In this document: positions 11,174 through 25,000 of the stretch, in pieces
Numbering within the stretch: the first letter of the stretch is position 1
How the letters are laid out: every line of letters starts with the position of its first letter
DNA from: Atriophallophorus winterbourni
Lineage: Eukaryota; Platyhelminthes; Trematoda; Plagiorchiida; Microphallidae
Length of the DNA: 64,000 nucleotides
Assembly (NCBI GenBank): GCA_013407085.1
Contig: JACCGJ010024126.1
Coordinates: 1-64,000, forward strand
Direction of reading: 5' to 3'
Notes under the pieces: model-generated
Databases searched by the model: none
What the model was told of the DNA's origin: nothing
Seen by the model: the letters and a program-made list of their open reading frames with translations, nothing else
Position numbers and translations under genes: made by a program

Positions 11174-12125
11174 TCACACACAATCGTTCAGATGCCGTGG
11201 GAAGCTAACTCTTCTTCCAATACGACTCGCAACCGTGAGAACAGGGTCAGTGGGTAATGCAGCACCAGATGTGGGAAAGGGATTTGAATCGAGTTTAAAA
11301 CGGGTGAGCTCTGATCTGACGGATGATGGCTGGGATGAAACATAAGAAGATAGTTCAAGGAATGCAGGCTTCAATCTATCAATCGAGACTGTAGCTCGTC
11401 GATCATCGATGTCTAATACGAAGTGTTTGTATTGAAATTTCTTGATGTGGACCATGATAACAAACTTGTAAAGACTGGCTCATGGTATAACGACGCACAT
11501 AGACGAAGTCGCACGTATCTACGTCACGAGGTTTGTAGATTGCAGGTGTAGAAGTACGAGTGGGTTGGTATTACAAACGCGAAACAAAATTGCGTAACTA
11601 AGAAAGGAGGTCGGAAACGGAGCGGTAATGTTTAGGACGATTGATGGAATTACCGGGCAAAGATGAATGTGAACCGTATACCAATTCGGCGGAAGAGTAT
11701 TTTAGGTCTTCTTTTACGCGTATACGTAATTCAAGAAGTACAAGTGGAAGGCTTTATGCCCACTTGCTCGGGTCTACTGGTGACACTAAAGCGGCTTTAA
11801 ACTCTCGATGAAATCTTTCAACTCAAATGTTGGCAGATGGATGATAAACAGTAGTGCGGATATGTTGACACCCGAGGAATGTTAATAGATCACAAAACAG
11901 AGAAGACTGAAATTGAGCTCTACAATAAGAGGTGCATCAAGTTTGGTATCCAATCCTGGATGAAAGCACGAGCAACGGACTCTGAAGTAATATTAGAAAT
12001 AGGAACGGCGATTGGCCATCAATTATATTGTTCAACTCCAGCCAAAATATATGTATAATTGTTTGAAGAAGGGAGAGGACCAACTAAGTCTAAATGGACA
12101 TATGAAAATCCATTGTGAAATCAGT
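11174..12125 (-). pseudogene. Ty3/gypsy integrase (core and C-terminus), minus strand
   Basis: Reading downward, a frame near 12110 shows SYVHLDLVGPLPSSNNYTYI, the start of the integrase catalytic core with its first Asp. WPIAVPISNITSESVARAF follows. Degenerate versions of the HIRTT/YHPSAN and VERFHRE blocks lie near 11850-11800, and the C-terminal module KHFVLDIDDRRATVSIDRLK and RVSFPRHLNDCV ends at 11174. Frameshifts and stops separate the blocks. It is on the opposite strand from the gypsy pol at 1.6-9.6 kb, so it is a different copy. Confidence 0.75.
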
Positions 12126-12500
12126 GGTTATTTATGTGCCTCAAGTGAATGACTAAAATAGGACAACATGGCGTTGTTAACGGTTATTGCTCCATGAACT
12201 TGGCAAGAACATCCACTCTGAATGGGACCACACCGGTGGACCACAACTAGCTCAACAAAATCAGCAATTCAGATTTCACCTCATCCATCATTAATGGGAA
12301 TTGCAAAAGCCTTTATTTAACCTGGTTTGAGATTCACAATTCTGAGGAACGCAAAGAATTGTTTCCATTGCAAAGCGACCTCTAGCGGTGGGAAATGTAA
12401 CCGAAATAGTCAACCGTAACGCTGTTTGTGTAAGCATTTGGTTCGTGGAAGCAAGCAAACGGTGTGATTGGAAAATACGTCGAATGAATCTGATGGTTAA
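12126..12500. other. Stretch with no recognised gene
   Basis: Probably upstream pol sequence of the minus-strand gypsy copy, too decayed to identify. Nothing else is visible. Confidence 0.35.
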
Positions 12501-12509
12501 CAAGTCAAT

Positions 12510-12625
12510 GCTCACTGGATCTAATCTTACTGTCTCCATCTGATGACGGCAAACAGCCAGAAACCGTTAGTGGTGTGTAATTTCGGGGGATGTGAGCAAC
12601 ACATCATTTGAGTCTGATGGTTGTT
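12510..12625 (-). repeat. Dispersed family B element, minus orientation
   Basis: Contains the family B landmarks in reverse: ATCTTACTGTCTCC, TGATGACGGCAAACAG, and GGGGATGTGAGCAAC. The insertion ends are not resolved for this copy. Confidence 0.65.
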
Positions 12626-12631
12626 TCTTGC

Positions 12632-12637
12632 TTTATT
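12632..12637 (-). terminator. Candidate poly(A) signal AATAAA for the SGSM gene
   Basis: A canonical AATAAA hexamer on the minus strand about 300 bp downstream of the SGSM stop. No closer canonical hexamer was noticed. Position alone supports it. Confidence 0.3.
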
Positions 12638-12935
12638 TGGATAAAGAACATTCAGACATTCAAAGCATTCAGCATGTTTAGGAAAACTGTGAAAAACAAG
12701 TATGCATACCATCACCACATTTGCCGAGATGTAGAAAAATATGGAAAAAACGTTGAGTATCACATTTACACAGAATGAGAGTGAATAATGGTAAAAAGAC
12801 GTCTGATTACAGCGCGGATAAACCCGAACAAATAGGATGAAAGGACAAAAAGGTAGGTCGTATCACAGGCGATGGAAGGAAGCCAGAAAAAGGTGGAAAA
12901 TGCGAAAATCAGAAGGGAGGGAGAAAGATAGATAA

Positions 12936-13024
12936 TCATTGGTCTTGCAGGAGAGTTTGTGTTTGAAAGACCAAACTACGAGCCAAATCTAGTAGGGCGG
13001 TCACGTTATGTTGTTCGGACATTT
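12936..13024 (-). CDS. SGSM: SGSM exon 21 (C-terminus and stop)
   Basis: Acceptor GTTCACAG, phase 1 in. Encodes [20 protein letters not shown] and QTQTLLQDQ, then TGA at 12936-12938, the same end as vertebrate SGSM (EMAERHN, LARDLV, VQTLIENK). Confidence 0.94.
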
Positions 13025-16000
13025 CTGTGAACAAAAACGATGGGGTTCAATATTAAATCATGAACAAAAGGATAGACGCGAGCTTGAAACCGCAAAACTC
13101 ACCGTTATAGAAACGGATAATTTCGGTCATTTCCATGTCGTAATAAAGTATAATGTCTCGGTAATATTGCAGCATGGCGAAAGTGAGAAATAGTCCAAAG
13201 TCATAGCAGACCAAGCGGCGTGCGGCCCAAATTGTTTCCCATACAGCAAAGACCCCGTCATAGTTGAATTCTAAAAAGGCAACGCATAGGAAATACAGCG
13301 GCAGGATTTGAAAGAACAAGTGACTATTTTGTGCAAACAGGCTCACAATGACATTCAGATTGACACTAACAGAATTATCTGAATGGAACCGCTTAAATAT
13401 AAGGGTATTTTTCGTACACTCCATTACTGTGACAAAGGGCAAATCACTTGGTGAGCAATGTACACAGACAAGCCGTGCGAATAACCGCATATGCACGTTT
13501 GTAGTGTGATCGGACAAGACTGAAGATATAATCAAAGTCGAACTACGCTTCCCGGTGGTAGTCTCTATCTGGTTAGTGCGAGCAGCGCGAAAGCGGTCGC
13601 AAAATGAAAACAATGAAATGATGGTTGTGATACAACGTTCCCAAATACAGCACACCAAATTTAGCTGGATAACCGACCCCACGCTATTGAGAATCGACAC
13701 CGCAATACTCACGCTATTCAAAACAACTCGTGTCTAATTTGATTTAATCCCACCAAATGACGTAAGTAATTTCAGTCGGTGAAGTCAACAATGTGCTCAC
13801 GTACCGCGTTTGAAATCGAGCAATAACCATCGATAGCAAAAGTAGAATTGACCATCAATCGCCTTCATTGACAGGAATTTGCGAAGATCGGGGTCGAAAA
13901 TCTGTGCAGAGCGAAAAACAACACCAAATTAGTTCTTCTCATTTGCTGTAGATGAGAATTTTTAGACAGGCAGTCAGCCCATGAAATGTCTTTGCATCGA
14001 ACGAGAACATTTACGAGATAGAATAAATCAGCACAGCAAAATGGGCACGAGAAGCAACACCTAAAGTCACAAGGAACCTCGTGTTCAATTGACAAACAAT
14101 AAACTGAATCCTCTAATTCTATCAATGACTACAAACACATCACACTGTACAAAATGAAAGCTTGTTGCTCACTTCGATGAGGTCAGTTAAATGAGCGAAT
14201 CGCATGTTCATGTGTGAAAAATCGTGTGAACCAGAACCGGTGATGTAAGGTGACGGTAAGCAAGCGAACGAATCCACCGCCGAGTCCAAGTGAGCAGTCG
14301 ACGAGAGGCTCTCGGAAGCGGAGTCCGAACGTACAAAATTCGACCCCGATGACACATGACTAAGCCGCTTCGAGAGCATCAATAACGTGGGGCGCGCTTG
14401 TGGCGGGGACGCGGAAACAGGAGAACACGGTGGTGTTGCATCGGTAGTGCGCGGATCAGCGGAGTTTTGAGAGGACGGGCGAGCCGTAGGAAAGTTGGGC
14501 AACATCCATTCCATTAGGGCGGAGAAGCATGCGAATGCAAGTGACTCTTCTTTCAGCACCACCAGCAGAGGTGCCAACAGATCGCACATGCCTTGAATGT
14601 AGCCCACGTCCAGATGGAGCCAAACCCAGGTGCAAATCACATTACGAAGTTTGTGCAAGTTTTCACTAAGCTCAAGTTGATCACATGTGCTGTTTCCTTG
14701 CATGGAACAGCGGGGCTCGAGCGGATTTCCTGTGATAAAAAACACAAAGAATGTGTCGATATTATTATTAAAACAACAGCAACATAAAAACCGTATCATG
14801 GAATCAATTGGAATATGGTTGAGACCCATTGTGCATTCTTGATGGAAAGCAAGTTCGTATTACGGAATTGTTTTGTAACACATCGGCGTGAAAGCCACAA
14901 AAAGTTGTCAAACAGTTGACGGAGTACTCATTCACACTATCTTATTGCAGTTGTAAAAGATGCAGATTTACTTATATAGGACACATTTCGTTGTTTCCCC
15001 TGTTGCCAGTGCGCACAAATCAGCTATGATTGAAAGACAATCGAATATCTGTACGTCATGTCGACGCAATACTGTCTTCGTTGACAATTAGGATGTCCAG
15101 GTTGTCGACGAGAGATATTAACGTCCAACGATAAAAAGAGGAATTCGGTAAATGCAGTCAACCGTGCAATGTGAAAAAGAATGCAGATATTAGAGTGAGA
15201 TTAAAACTGTAAACATTCGGTTCAAATGATCGAGAAGCTAGGTCCGATCAAAATCCCATAAACCGTTGAGAAGTACACACGATTTACTCACTGTGAATGG
15301 CGAAAAACGAGTGATTTCGATCGCATCGGGAAACGTCCTTGTCGATCCGATAAAGATTGAGGCCAAGAGAGTTCAGAATTTCTGGCTAGTAGATACGAAT
15401 GAAAATGCAAACGGAGATAGAGAGATAACTGTGTGTAAGTAAAATAGCTATAAGCAAAGTAAACAAAAAGATCACGCTTCAAATGAAACTAGAATTTCCC
15501 ATCAGATGACGTAGAGAAATGGTGTTTGTTTGGTATGTCATGTGGTTATTCGTAAAATGCTCACTGTCGACGCGATGACATTCATGAAAGAATTCGACTG
15601 TGCGAAATGGTAAATAGTGTTCGAAAAGGAGGCAGACGGAGGAAATAGTATTCACAAAGTATGCGAAGGCAGAGCGAGTATGGGATGACAAAGGCTTTGA
15701 TTGCGCAACGAGTGGATCGACTAAATAAACCGACCGCGGTCGCGTAGAGCAAAGCACCCAAGACCTGAATATGAAATCAATCTAAGCGCATAGATTCATT
15801 TGGATATCGTCTCTCTATCTCACAATTGGTTGTTGCCTGTCGAGTGCTCAAGTTAAAACGGTTTCAAGCTTAACTCCAATAACCAATCCTCTTTTAGACA
15901 AGTCCAGTCGAGAGTTACCTCGTTTTACTGTACCTATAATCGGATGTGCAGTCGCGCAACAATTCTGTGTTGTGCGACTAACATCGTGCTAAATTGATTG

Positions 16001-19000
16001 GCCACCCGGAGTGAGCTGCATGCAGAAACACACTGGAGTCTCACTACCATTTCTATTTCTATTTCTCCCTCATATCTGTCTACGCCTGGGCAACTTGACA
16101 GTATCTTAGCCCACGTGCAGTCTCCGACTGTGCGGCACTTTGCCTGGATCAGGCTTGCGCTTTCATACCATAGCATACCTATAATCACTACATAGATATG
16201 TTTGATGAGAGGAACGCACTTCGAGACTGAACTGAAACGAAATTGCTAGAGAGTACAAAGAATATTCAAGATAAGAAAGCTGTCATTGAAAATCATGCCC
16301 CAGAGGGAAACGCGAGGCGAATCCTTGAGGCAGAACAAATCAGTACACGAGACATGCACTCACTGCGTAAGGTGGAGTTTGCGGCGCCGTGTCAGCAGGA
16401 GATAAGTCGACCGATATGGAACAGTTCGCCAAGCGGGGATTTGGAGTAGAAGCGTTCGTCACATAGCAGGCCGGTTTATCGATTTCCACACGAACCAAAG
16501 GATTGGAAAGTGAATTGGCGACTTTGTCTGAGTATTGAATACGAATATTGATTAATTTTGGGAACCGAGGGTGAAGTTGGCAACATCCAATATGGCGTGA
16601 AACACATGCGTTGCCAAGCGTAACATCAACATTTGAGAAAGCCAAGTATACCTCAAGCGAATCTATATTTTGAACTGGTCATTTCGGTTTCAACATTTCA
16701 GAGATTAATGAAAATATCGGTATCCGTTAAAGACGCTTTCAGTCAACAGAATGAGCAATTCAGTACTGACAATTGCAGACGACCTAGTGAAAGTAAGTGT
16801 ATCTGACCGATTGACTCACGTTTCCAGCTGTTCCGAAAAAAGTAGATTGTTCGTGTAGGCGCTTACAAATGAGTCTTTTAGCTTGATCCTTAAACTATGA
16901 GCATTTTATTTGTTTTAACGGTAAGTGCATTTGAAATTCGTTGCGACAGATTGAGCACACCAATTGAATTCACCACTGTCGAAGGGAGATTTAGGTGTTT
17001 TAAGAGGTCGCAGGCATGGTGCAGCCTGTGTCGAGTATTATGATATCATCATCATCATAGGCAGCATTACACCGGTATGTATGAAAGCACAAGCCTGATC
17101 CGGGCAAAGTGCCGTACAGTCAGAGAGTGCACGTGGGCTAAGATATTGTCAGGCTGTCCAGGCCTAGACAGATATGAGGAAGAAAATAGAAATGGTAGCG
17201 AGACTCCAGCCTGTTTCTGCATGCAGCTCACCACCGATGGCCAAACAATTTAGCACGGTGTTAGCCGCAAAGCACATAAGTACTGTACGATTGCACATCC
17301 GTGCACCGGTAACAAGTGCTTAACTGTCATACAACCATCACATGGTAGAAAATTCTAAAAGATATGTGAAAAGGTGGGACCTAAAAAGCTACTGAACCTA
17401 CAAAAAGATTGGACACAGACGCACAGGCATTTAAGCAAGTGTTGTGAACCAGTAGAGCGACATCAGCATGACAGCTTCCTTGCGACTTTCACTATCACAC
17501 ATCATAACAAGCCTTCATCCGTATTATGACAAGGCGATTGTGTCCAGCCCATCAGGATAAGAGAAATATACAGGAAAGCGTTGACCGCAGCGTGTTCACC
17601 ATCATCAGCTAGGATCACTTGGCTGCAGCAAGAACAAGTTACAACCCATTCGTGATACTCACAGAGACAAAACAAAACGAGCAAGTGAAATGTGCAGACG
17701 CGCATGGTGAATCGCTTTTTGTGGTTTCTTCCATGTCCTTTAATGTTTGATCCGACACAAAAGCAACACAACACGATATGTTATGCGCAACAAACAACAC
17801 AAGAGCAACTAGCTACGGTTTCGAGCTATATTACGTGAGAAATTCAGAGGTAAACGGATTTTTCCGACAGCCCAACTTAGAAGGAGCTACCTCACACCAG
17901 CACAATGTTAGCCGTGCAATATTAATGTTTAAAACAAAAAGGCATCATAAAGCAAATGGTATCTGGAGCGATGTGTTCCGCTTACTTTCGTTTCCGGCAT
18001 CTTCGTTGAGATGGAATGATCCGATGGACGAAACGACTGATTGGCGCGAACTCGTAGCGGCGATTCCGGTTCTCGGTTTCTGTCGAATACAAATCGAATG
18101 GAAATAAACCAGAGAGGATTTTCCGTGCAAGAATCAAACAATTAAGATGGTAAGAGCATTTGACCTGTGGCATGCGAGCGTTTGGCACACTGTTGAATGT
18201 AATCCTAGTGTCTCCACACTAGGATGACGGTAAACAACCGGAGGTCGGTTGTGGTGTGTAAGTGCTAAGGACGTGAGCAACGCAATATATTTGAGAATGT
18301 GGAGAATGACAACATGAAATTGGGGGAAGTTCCGAGATATTTTGAATTCATTACAACTTGACCCTTGTGAAGAATACCCGAAACACGAATGAACAGTATA
18401 TCCATATTTGAAAGCTTCTCCTTCGCACACAAACAATGACCAGTTTCGTGCGGTTTGAACGCATCAGTACGACCAGGATCCGCATATTTTGAAACACTGC
18501 AGAAAAGGTGTACACGGATTGAACTGTGAAGACACTATTATATAAGAAAGGTACAGTCTATCGCAAGTTCGCACAATGCACGCTAACAAACTGTTGGCCT
18601 CCGTCGGTCGAGGTCGACCATGGATGTACATCACAAACGCATGATTTTTTCATGTTCCACAGCTTTTCGAATGACTAAACAGTCCGATTCGAGAAGAACA
18701 ATCTCTCACGCAGAGTCGCAGCGATAGACAGTACTCGCTCGACCGGCGTCAATTGCACGCTGGCGGCGAGATCTGCGTTCAGCAGCCAAAAGCTGTGTCT
18801 GCTCCTCCCCAGCTTGCGGATGACGCTTTACACAATGCCTCAAATGTGATCGGTCAAGAGCAAGTTCTTTATTACTCGTGGGGTCAATGCCAAGAGCTTT
18901 CTTATCTCGTTAGCAAACGTCTTTGTACCGGTCTGTCCAATGGTTGGCTTCCTGATCTATACTCACCATAGAGTATATCTTTCGGAATACGACCATTTTC

Positions 19001-22000
19001 CAAAGTATTGTGGTGCTCACATCCCCATCCCTTACACACCACTACCGTTTTCTGGCTGATTGCCGTCATCAGGTGGAGACAGTAAGATCAGGTTCAGTGA
19101 CCCTTGAAACAGTGGAAACAGTGGACCATTTTCCGTTCTATACACGTGAACAAGCGACGATAGAGGGCTGATTTGTAGTAGGGTGAACATGTAGACCAGC
19201 TTTTGAAAGCACTTCAGCATTAGTGGAAGTGGATGGTCCAGGTTTCACAAACAAATATTGTTCTAATAAACGGCTGTGTTCGAGTGCTTTAACCAAAAGT
19301 GGACAATCTCAGCACAGCATGCTACGAGCATGGGAATTGCTCGAGAGATTATAAGGCTCGGAGTCGTGAACTCAAGCGATAGCGACTATTCAGTCTCGAA
19401 CAAATTGAAGTGCTCATAGTTTACGTAAGGTGACTTGCGAGGGTTATAAAACGTAGCAACGGTGACTGAGAATCGATACACTTAGCAAAACTCGTGACCT
19501 GAATCAGGCGTCAAGCAGGCCTTGCGATTGCAAACGAACCGCTGTGAGCGTTGTGATTGGCTAAAAACGAAAAGCATGATCTGAACATGAAAATTGATTG
19601 ACCAGTTTATCTTGCGAGGACATTAGTGTGATGAAAATCGAAGCAGCAATGTGATGATCACAGAAAAAATTAAATTCGACAATTTTTTACGGAATAATTC
19701 TCAAAAGTTGATCAAAATAGTGGAATACACCCTGTTACATCAGTTCGCTTCTCTGTTCAGACAAGTCAGAGCATGTTTAAAACATTAAGGTAGCCACTCG
19801 CCAGGGTATGAAACGGAGTACGCGTGATCTAATCAGATCAATTTCCTGTATTAGGCCAATCAGCACGCAGAATATACTTTCAATAGCTATCGACTGTAAT
19901 CAACAATCAAGAAATGGTCCCAAGTAAAGTGACGCGCGAAATTCAAACGATGTGTCGAAAAAATCGAAAGGGTTCAAGTAGATTAGGATGCTGGCACGAC
20001 AGAGAAGCAGTATGTATGGAGGTTTAGATTGTTGGTGCTTTCTGTTTCATAAATCGTTTAAGTAAAACTGAACATGAAAGAGCTCAACTGATTAAACTCT
20101 GAAAACGGTTCATTAGGTTATTCGTCAAAAATGTGCTAGCCTGTAAACAAAACTGATGAAAAATTGTGTGGAACACAAAGTAGTCACAGTGTCCATATTC
20201 GAAAGTACTAAAGCCAACACATGAAAAGTGTCACACATGGATCCAACAGAATTTTGGCAGGAGTAAAAACATGCAGAAAAAATGGTTCCTAACTTAGCCT
20301 CGCAGCATCGCCTGTCAACCACGTTAACAACGGGCAAAATGATTCTATCTAACAATCGACCATTTACCACCAAAAAATTGCCTCAAATTGACAGACTAGA
20401 TTAATAAGAAATCCGACATTGACCGACCGTATCACCGAAAATAATTTGGAACAGACTAAACCATATAGGAGACAGAGAAAGGATGAACAAATTGGCTCTA
20501 CTATGAGCATCACGATTGAAAAATGGGATAGGAAAATGATGCATGAGCTTACGCCCAACGGAAAATAAATCGTATTTCGGAACGCTAACCCCAGATCGAT
20601 AGCAGTCTAAGGTCATATTAAGGAAATGAAGTGTATGCCTGGGAGAAAACAACGTAGGACAAGCGTTTCATTGATTAAACGTGAGATCAAATGCATCCAA
20701 TCTACGAAGCATCCGCCGTTTCTTGAACATATCGTAGATGGAGAAAGTGACTAATGCTGAAGTACTTTCAAAAGCTAGTCTATAGAGCATGTTCACCCTA
20801 CTACAACAGCGCCGCAGGCGGTGGCTTGGCCAAGTCTACATAATGGAAAATGGTCGTATTCCGAAAGATCTACTCTATGATAAATTGCAATCAGGAAGTC
20901 GACCATTGTGCAGACCGTACTGGCGGTACAAAGACGTTTGCAAAAGAGATATGAAAGCTATGGCATTGACCCCGCGAGTTTGGAAAAGCTTGCTCTTGAC
21001 CGCTCACATTGGAGGCATTGTGTAAGGCGTCATCTGCAAGCTGGGGAGGAGCAGATACAGCTAATGGCTGCTGAACGCAGATCACGCCGCCGACGTGCAA
21101 CAGATGCAATACAACCGAGTTCTGACTTTCGTTGCCAGCGTTGTGGGAGAGATTGTTCCTCCTGAATCGGACTGTTTAGTCATTTCAAAAGCTGTAGAAC
21201 ATGAAAAAAACTATGCGATTGAGATGTACATTCATGGTCGGCATCGACCGAATGAGGCCTACAAAACAAATATCGTTAAGCGAAGGAATGTATTGTGAAG
21301 GAAATTAAGTAAACAAAAACAAACGTAGCAAAGGTGTTCTCCATTCAAAACTGAGGATCGAAAAGCTACTGAAAATTTCGACTAACCTCAGAGTCATCGC
21401 ACTCGACTGTGCCCGTACTCCGAAGGACTGAGCTAGTACATGGGGTTCTTTCCGATCCAACTGTAATCTCCGGGTCCGGAATCCAGGCTTGGAGTTCCTT
21501 CCATTCATTCAAATAACTTGCATACTTCGCCCTGTTGGTTCCTTCCACTCGGGCAATCTCTTCCGCATCAGCTTCCCAGCGATACACACCGAGCAGATAA
21601 GGCCACACCTGAGGACGCATGCAGTACAACAGAAAAAGAATAAAAGAATAAAAGTAAATGGAGCTTTGCGCAATTGAGATGAAACAAGCAATACTTGCGG
21701 AAGCATTTTAGGATTTAATTTCCAGCACAATAAACGAGGCTTGTGAACAAACGATGAAATTCTATTGTTTTGAGAATCTTTGACCTCCTTGTGACATGAC
21801 AAGATATTTGGTTTAGGGGAAGTGAATGCTGCGTAATTCGAAGTGATTACAATGGCCTGGGCAACCTGACAGTAATATTGCCCACGTGCAGTCTCTGACT
21901 GTGCGGCACTTTGACTGGATCAGGCTTGTGCTTTCATACCATACCATACCTGCCGAGTGCAAACAGCATGAAACCGGTCGTGGGGTGTGTGTGATGGAAA

Positions 22001-25000
22001 TGCATGCAAATGAGCATGAATAAATATTCCGTTTCTGAAGTACGGAATCACACAGTGATTTTGTTTTACAACCTTGGTCATATGTCACCTCATTTGACTC
22101 CGCTGCATATTGCCCGGATCAGGCTTGTGCTTTCATACATTCATACATACATACAATGACCGATGAACTACAAGAATGGCATTTCGAAGAACAAGTGAGT
22201 TACGCAAGATTTCTACCGACACACACAATATAAGTATCTCAGAGAAAATTAGGAGAAAACTAGTAATGCAAAAACAGTTTCCTAATGTCCCAAAGCCCGA
22301 AATTGGGAGAGAAATGTCAGTAAAACATTTCCGAAAATGCATCTATCCATATCATTAATGGTTTAATTTTCATTGACCACGAGGCTTCAAACAAATTAAG
22401 TGAACATAATTGGCTGCGTGCAAGAATCGATGTGATTGAGGTATTTGATCTTATGAGCCTGAGAGCGCGAAAAGAGTGACGCGGAAAAACTCATAACCGG
22501 CCGCTTCACAATTAAATTTTGCTTACCACTGCACATTTATTTCAAGGGTTACTAAACCTAAAAGCGCGGACGAGTCCAATACGAGACTCCGAGTTGGTAT
22601 TCAGCAAGCATCGATAATCAACATAGGGGCATTACTACCTCTGATAGCTGTGCAGGATGAATTCATCCTATGTATGTAAATAACATAGGTCAGGAGTATG
22701 CCCCCCCTGCTCAGTGTGCTGAGATATCGCCAAGCTTTCTGAATCTAGAAACATGAACCTAAGTAGTTGAAACATGAAAAATAAATACTAATGAAGAATT
22801 TACAGTAGGAATTCGTGTAACAAAACAGCCTAGAGGCCAGGCAGCGACACCGTCCGCGTGTGATGTGTATCACAAGAAATAAAGGAACATACACATCGCG
22901 CTCAAAGTCGTGTATTGATAGTCATCGTTAAAATACACTGAGAAGCCTATATAGATCATGAAATAATTATAAACGCACCAATGTACAGTCGATTATTCAA
23001 CTGGAATACATACCTCATGGCGAATGGACGGGTCACAACTTCCAAAGTAGACATAACGACAGAACTCGGCAAAGGTACAATCCTAACAAATGAGAGAAAA
23101 GGGTGACCGTTATAACGAACGAACGACAACGCGTTAAAATCCTAAAATAAAAACCGAAAACGAGAAATGGTGACGAATATAATCTAACAAAATATGCCCA
23201 TTGATGCCGCAGAACAAATGTAAAATCTGACTGCGTAGTTGCTTGATTATAACACTAAAAACTCTAAAATATTGAACAGAAACTAGTAATCGTGGCGAAC
23301 GGAAAGTGATAACGTCATGCAACTCATGATCGAAGATAATCGCTGCAGCCACGAAGTAGACAACACGAAACGTGAGTTGACGTTAAGCAAAGCAATTAAA
23401 AGCGACTGTTGATGATTAACAATGATGATTGCTTACGGGCGTAAATGCTGTTCATGTAAGCACATACACACAGAAGATAAAAATCTTAGGTTGGAAGATT
23501 GAAAAAGAAGATAGCAAAAGAGCAGATTGTGGCATAGTGATAATGGTTCAAAGGCAACAAGTGACGATATGTGCGTTGAATAGTTGATGACACATACGCG
23601 AGTACGCGTACCGCTAGTACCAAAGGCCCGCATTTGATGATCTCAGGAGAACGAGAGGTTTGAAGATAAGGGAAAGAGATTAGTATGCAATCTATCAGAG
23701 CAGGTTGCGAGTAACCGTTCGCTTCTGACATGTTTCATCAGAATAGATGGTATGATATGGTATGAAAGCACAATCCTGATACAGGCAAAATGCCGCACAG
23801 TCACAGACTGCACGTGGGGTAAGATACTGTCAGGTTGCCCAGGACTAGACAGATATGAGGAAGAAAAATGAACAGGAAATGGTAGTGAGACTCCAGCCTG
23901 TTTCAGCATGCATCTCACTACCTCTGGCCAATCAATTTAGCACGGTGTTAGCCGCACAACACAAAGTACTGCACGATTGCACATCCGTGACAGAACACAA
24001 AATATCACCGAGCAGCATTCCGAAAATAACCTGTACTTGACCCTATATCAAGGGGCATCAAATCACGTAAGCGAGAACAGCAGCAGTTGGCTGAATTGCC
24101 TGGCCGTGTGTAGTCATGGTAATCTAAAAACGGTCAAATCCAGATAGCATGGTGATACAATTGCATGACTAATTTGGTTAAGGTTACACACTTTTTATAA
24201 AAAAGACAATTCAGTATAATTTGAATCTTCATTTGAGCGTCACTGAAAAACTACTCAAATAAATTACTTGCTACGAACATGACTACTCGACCCGTTCCGA
24301 ACGCTCTCAGATTAATTACCCAATGGAAGATAGATCCTTAGCTCATGAAATGAACCAATTGACAACAGAGAACAGCAAAGTCTTAAAATGAGATCTGGAA
24401 AACGATGGGATAGCGCCAAACGTACCGGGGAATGTGCCTGCATCAGGTCTCGCCACAAATCGACCGTCATTCCACCACTGGCGTCCGTGGGGTGATCGAT
24501 GGTGACCAGTTCCGGCCCCACAATTCGAGTTAGTCGAGCACGAAGAAGACGCATTTTTCGACTCGTTCCAAGCCCTGAGGCACAAATGAGTGAAAAAGGT
24601 TGCCCGGGATTGGGTTCAGTGAGCCGTTAAACAGCGGAGAAGCGGCAAACAAAGCCAAAATTTACATTCAGTGTTAATGAAAGTGGCTATAATGAACCCT
24701 GGTGTTCAAATACTGAATCTCAGCGTGATTCTTAGTCAAGTGATTAGAAACGATCACAGTATAGTCTTGCTGACATACCTGCAGGTACACACCACAACCA
24801 ATTGCTCGCTTTTTGCTGTCATCAGGTGAAGACAGGAAAGTTTGGTTCGGTGAGCATTAATTTAACACTTCTCTACTGCTTTACGGCTCACCGAACCCAA
24901 TCTTACTGTCTCGTCATGATGACCGCAAACAGACGGATGTGGCGTGTAAGTACGGGGGATGTGAGAAACACGATCATTTGATGATTGGGATTGATCATAA

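Noticed and set aside
17502..17774. Minus-strand frame with [18 protein letters not shown]
   Set aside because: It overlaps RTE-like 3' UTR debris and unassigned intron, and SGSM exons 15 and 16 join in phase without it.
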